NCBI GenBank assembly: GCA_947168005.1
Contig: CAMVKI010000006.1
Coordinates: 1-33,782 of the forward strand
Direction: 5' to 3'
Length of the DNA: 33,782 nucleotides
DNA from: an uncultured Clostridia bacterium
GTDB lineage: Bacteria > Bacillota > Clostridia > Oscillospirales > Oscillospiraceae
The translations under genes were made by a program, and so were the position numbers. Below, in pieces: positions 31,984 to 33,782 of the stretch (within the stretch, counting starts at the first letter, position 1; every line of letters begins with the position of its first letter). The notes under the pieces are model-generated. The model was not told where the DNA came from, ran no database searches, and saw only the letters and a program-made list of their open reading frames with translations.

Positions 31984-33456
31984 ATGCGGGAATTCATCCA
32001 TATCCACCCCCGGGACAACGTGGCCGTCGCCCTGCGGCCCATTGAGCCGGGGAAGGTCTTTGACGGCGTTGCCGCCGCGGAGGCCGTTCCCCAGGGGCAC
32101 AAGATGGCCCTGCGGCCCATCAAGGCCGGGGAGCAGATCATCAAGTACGGTCTCCCCATTGGCCACGCCACCGCGGACATCGCCGCCGGAAGCTGGGTCC
32201 ACACCCACAACATGGCGACGAACCTCTCCGGCGAGGTGGAGTACAGCTACTGCCCCACCCATCCGAAGCTGGAGCCCCTGCCCCCCAAGAGCTTCCGGGG
32301 CTACCGCCGGGCCGACGGCAGAGCCGCCGTCCGCAACGAAATCTGGATCATTCCCACCGTGGGCTGCGTCAACGACGTCGCAAAGGCCCTGGTGCGGGAC
32401 AACCAGGATCTGGTCTCCGGCTCCATCGACGGACTCTACACCTTCACCCACCCCTTCGGCTGCTCCCAGACCGGCCACGACCACGCCCAGACCCGGAAGC
32501 TCCTGGCCGCCCTGACCCGCCATCCCAACGCGGGCGCGGTGCTGGTGCTGAGCCTCGGCTGTGAGAATCTGACCCACGAGCAGTTTTTGCAGGAGCTGGG
32601 CGACTACGACCCCGAGCGGGTCAAGTTCCTCACCTGCCAGCAGGTGGAGGACGAGCTCGAGGCGGGCCGCGCCCTGCTGGAGGAATGCGCCGCCTACGCG
32701 GGCCGCTTCCGCCGGGAGGAGCTGCCGGTCAGCGAGCTGGTGGTGGGCATGAAGTGCGGCGGCTCCGACGGTCTTTCCGGCATCACCGCCAACCCCACCG
32801 TGGGCCGCTTCTCCGATCTGCTGGTCTCCATGGGCGGCTCCACGGTGCTCACCGAGGTGCCGGAGATGTTCGGCGCCGAGAGCTTCCTGCTGGGCCGCTG
32901 CGTGGATGAAGCCGTCTTTGAGAAGGCCTCCAATATGCTCAACGGCTTCAAGAACTACTTCATCCGCCACGGCGAGGTGGTCTACGACAACCCCAGCCCG
33001 GGCAACAAGCAGGGCGGCATCACCACCCTGGAGGACAAGTCCTGCGGCTGCGTCCAGAAGGGCGGCACCGCCCCCATCGTGGACGTGATCGGCTACGCCG
33101 AGCCCGTGACGAAGAAGGGCCTGAACATGCTCTACGGCCCCGGCAACGATCTGGTCTCCGCCACGGCGCTGACCGCCGCCGGCGCCCACATGATCCTCTT
33201 CACCACCGGCCGGGGCACCCCCTTCGGCGCTCCCGCCCCCACTCTGAAGATCGCCACCAACACCCCCCTCGCCGCCAAGAAATCCAACTGGATCGACTTC
33301 AACGCCGGGCAGGTGGCCGACGGAGCCCTCACCCTGGACGAGGCCGGCGCGGCCCTGCTGGAAAAGGTAATCCGCGTGGCCTCCGGCGAGCTGACCCGGG
33401 CCGAGGAAAAGGGCTTCCGCGAAATCTCCATCTTTAAGGATGGGGTGGTGCTTTGA
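31984..33456 (+). CDS. uxaA: Altronate dehydratase
   Basis: Dehydrates D-altronate to KDG, merging the saturated branch with the kduI/kduD branch. 490 residues, normal for single-chain UxaA: an N-terminal SAF domain (about 1-95, IKAGEQIIKYGLPIGHAT and WVHTHN) and the large C-terminal domain starting with GYRRADGRAAVRNEIWIIPT. Then come CVN, HPFGCSQTGHDH, LSLGCENLT, GMKCGGSDGLSG and ITTLEDKSCGCVQKGG, the Cys/His-containing metal-site motifs of the family. ATG at 31984 has GGAGGGC in the end of uxaB. A TTG start of the next gene overlaps its stop. Confidence 0.96.
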   Translation: MREFIHIHPRDNVAVALRPIEPGKVFDGVAAAEAVPQGHKMALRPIKAGEQIIKYGLPIGHATADIAAGSWVHTHNMATNLSGEVEYSYCPTHPKLEPLPPKSFRGYRRADGRAAVRNEIWIIPTVGCVNDVAKALVRDNQDLVSGSIDGLYTFTHPFGCSQTGHDHAQTRKLLAALTRHPNAGAVLVLSLGCENLTHEQFLQELGDYDPERVKFLTCQQVEDELEAGRALLEECAAYAGRFRREELPVSELVVGMKCGGSDGLSGITANPTVGRFSDLLVSMGGSTVLTEVPEMFGAESFLLGRCVDEAVFEKASNMLNGFKNYFIRHGEVVYDNPSPGNKQGGITTLEDKSCGCVQKGGTAPIVDVIGYAEPVTKKGLNMLYGPGNDLVSATALTAAGAHMILFTTGRGTPFGAPAPTLKIATNTPLAAKKSNWIDFNAGQVADGALTLDEAGAALLEKVIRVASGELTRAEEKGFREISIFKDGVVL

Positions 33457-33782
33457 GGCCAAATCAAAAGGACGAGGCCTTCCGGAGCTACGCCCTGCAG
33501 GCGCATCCGGCCAGGCTGCTGCTGACGGTCTGCGGACCCCTGGCGATCTACCAGGCCTTTCGGCAGATTTTCACCATTCTCGATACCATGATGGCGGCCC
33601 ACGTCAGCGCGGACGCCGTCTCCTCCATCGCCGTGCTGGCCCAGATCACCCTGATGATCCAGGCCCTCGGCTCCGGTCTGGCCGTGGGCGGCAGCATTCA
33701 GATCTCCGCCTCCTACGGCATGGGCGACTACGACATGGTTCGGAAACGAACCTCCACCCTCTACCTGCTGGCGGTGGGCCTG
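33453..33782 (+). CDS. MATE family efflux transporter (N-terminal part; runs off the window)
   Basis: The frame from TTG at 33453, overlapping the uxaA stop (TTTGA), reads LRPNQKDEAFRSYALQAHPA, a hydrophobic segment with LTVCGPLAIYQAFRQIFTIL then DTMMAAHVSADAVSSIAVLA, followed by SGLAVGGSIQISASYGMGDY. That is the MATE pattern (helix, DTxxxG/A, helix, GxxxxxxQxxGxxD). At least 110 residues are visible. GGATGGGGTGG precedes the TTG, and the next in-frame ATG (33589) would remove the first helix. Coupling to uxaA suggests a function linked to uronate metabolism, such as export of an intermediate, but no substrate can be inferred. Confidence 0.8.
   Translation, partial: MRPNQKDEAFRSYALQAHPARLLLTVCGPLAIYQAFRQIFTILDTMMAAHVSADAVSSIAVLAQITLMIQALGSGLAVGGSIQISASYGMGDYDMVRKRTSTLYLLAVGL

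Noticed and set aside
30463-33462. A 999-codon minus-strand frame across uxaB and uxaA
   Set aside because: Spans two well-supported plus-strand genes and their junction; low-complexity Gly/Val/Asp translation.

Overview
The window is chromosomal DNA of a GC-rich, Gram-positive anaerobe of the Clostridia, most likely a gut member of the Oscillospirales. This is inferred from strong AGGAGG-type ribosome binding sites, pyruvate phosphate dikinase, a surface enzyme anchored by SLH domains, lipoprotein-type solute-binding proteins, a CCA-encoding tRNA gene and the absence of outer-membrane components. No sequence search was possible, so the taxon is an inference.

Left flank (1-2962): the 5' part of ppdK on the minus strand, a single-chain ThrE-type amino-acid exporter, a perfect 29-bp inverted repeat, a small lipoprotein with a Cys-rich C-terminal domain, and tRNA-Ser(CGA) with its own promoter and terminator.

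Accessory segment (about 3030-6990): this stretch is visibly A+T richer, uses more AGA/ATA/GGA codons than its surroundings, and is bordered by broken genes. On the left is an internal fragment of a nucleoside phosphorylase. On the right are a fragment of a large serine recombinase and a beheaded DUF4405-like membrane protein. Its intact core is a probable operon: a MarR regulator with a candidate operator over its own -10, an aldo/keto reductase, a nitroreductase-like flavoprotein, a class-M-like sirtuin with Gln at the catalytic His position, and a macrodomain that is cut at its C-terminus. It looks like an ADP-ribosylation writer/eraser pair tied to redox enzymes.

Pectin utilisation locus (8926-33456): a 1485-residue secreted PL9 pectate lyase with three SLH domains cuts polygalacturonate at the cell surface. 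A large operon from 14968 encodes a sugar ABC importer (two permeases, a 716-residue solute-binding lipoprotein and an MsmX-type ATPase) interleaved with five unrecognised small membrane proteins. It continues with cytoplasmic GH28 and GH105 enzymes, an AraC-type regulator, a second MsmX-type ATPase, KduI, KduD and a carbohydrate esterase. A pectinesterase without a signal peptide is transcribed divergently. After a terminator-like hairpin come uxaB, uxaA and the start of a MATE transporter. Unsaturated uronate (via GH105, KduI and KduD) and saturated galacturonate (via UxaB and UxaA) both converge on 2-keto-3-deoxygluconate. uxaC, kdgK and kdgA are not in the window.

Most notable are the sirtuin/macrodomain/oxidoreductase island, the five orphan membrane proteins inside the importer operon, and TCCAT elements phased at 20-21 bp that run into the -35 of the PL9 promoter. 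A matching element abuts the -35 of the importer promoter, so both may be sites for the AraC regulator.
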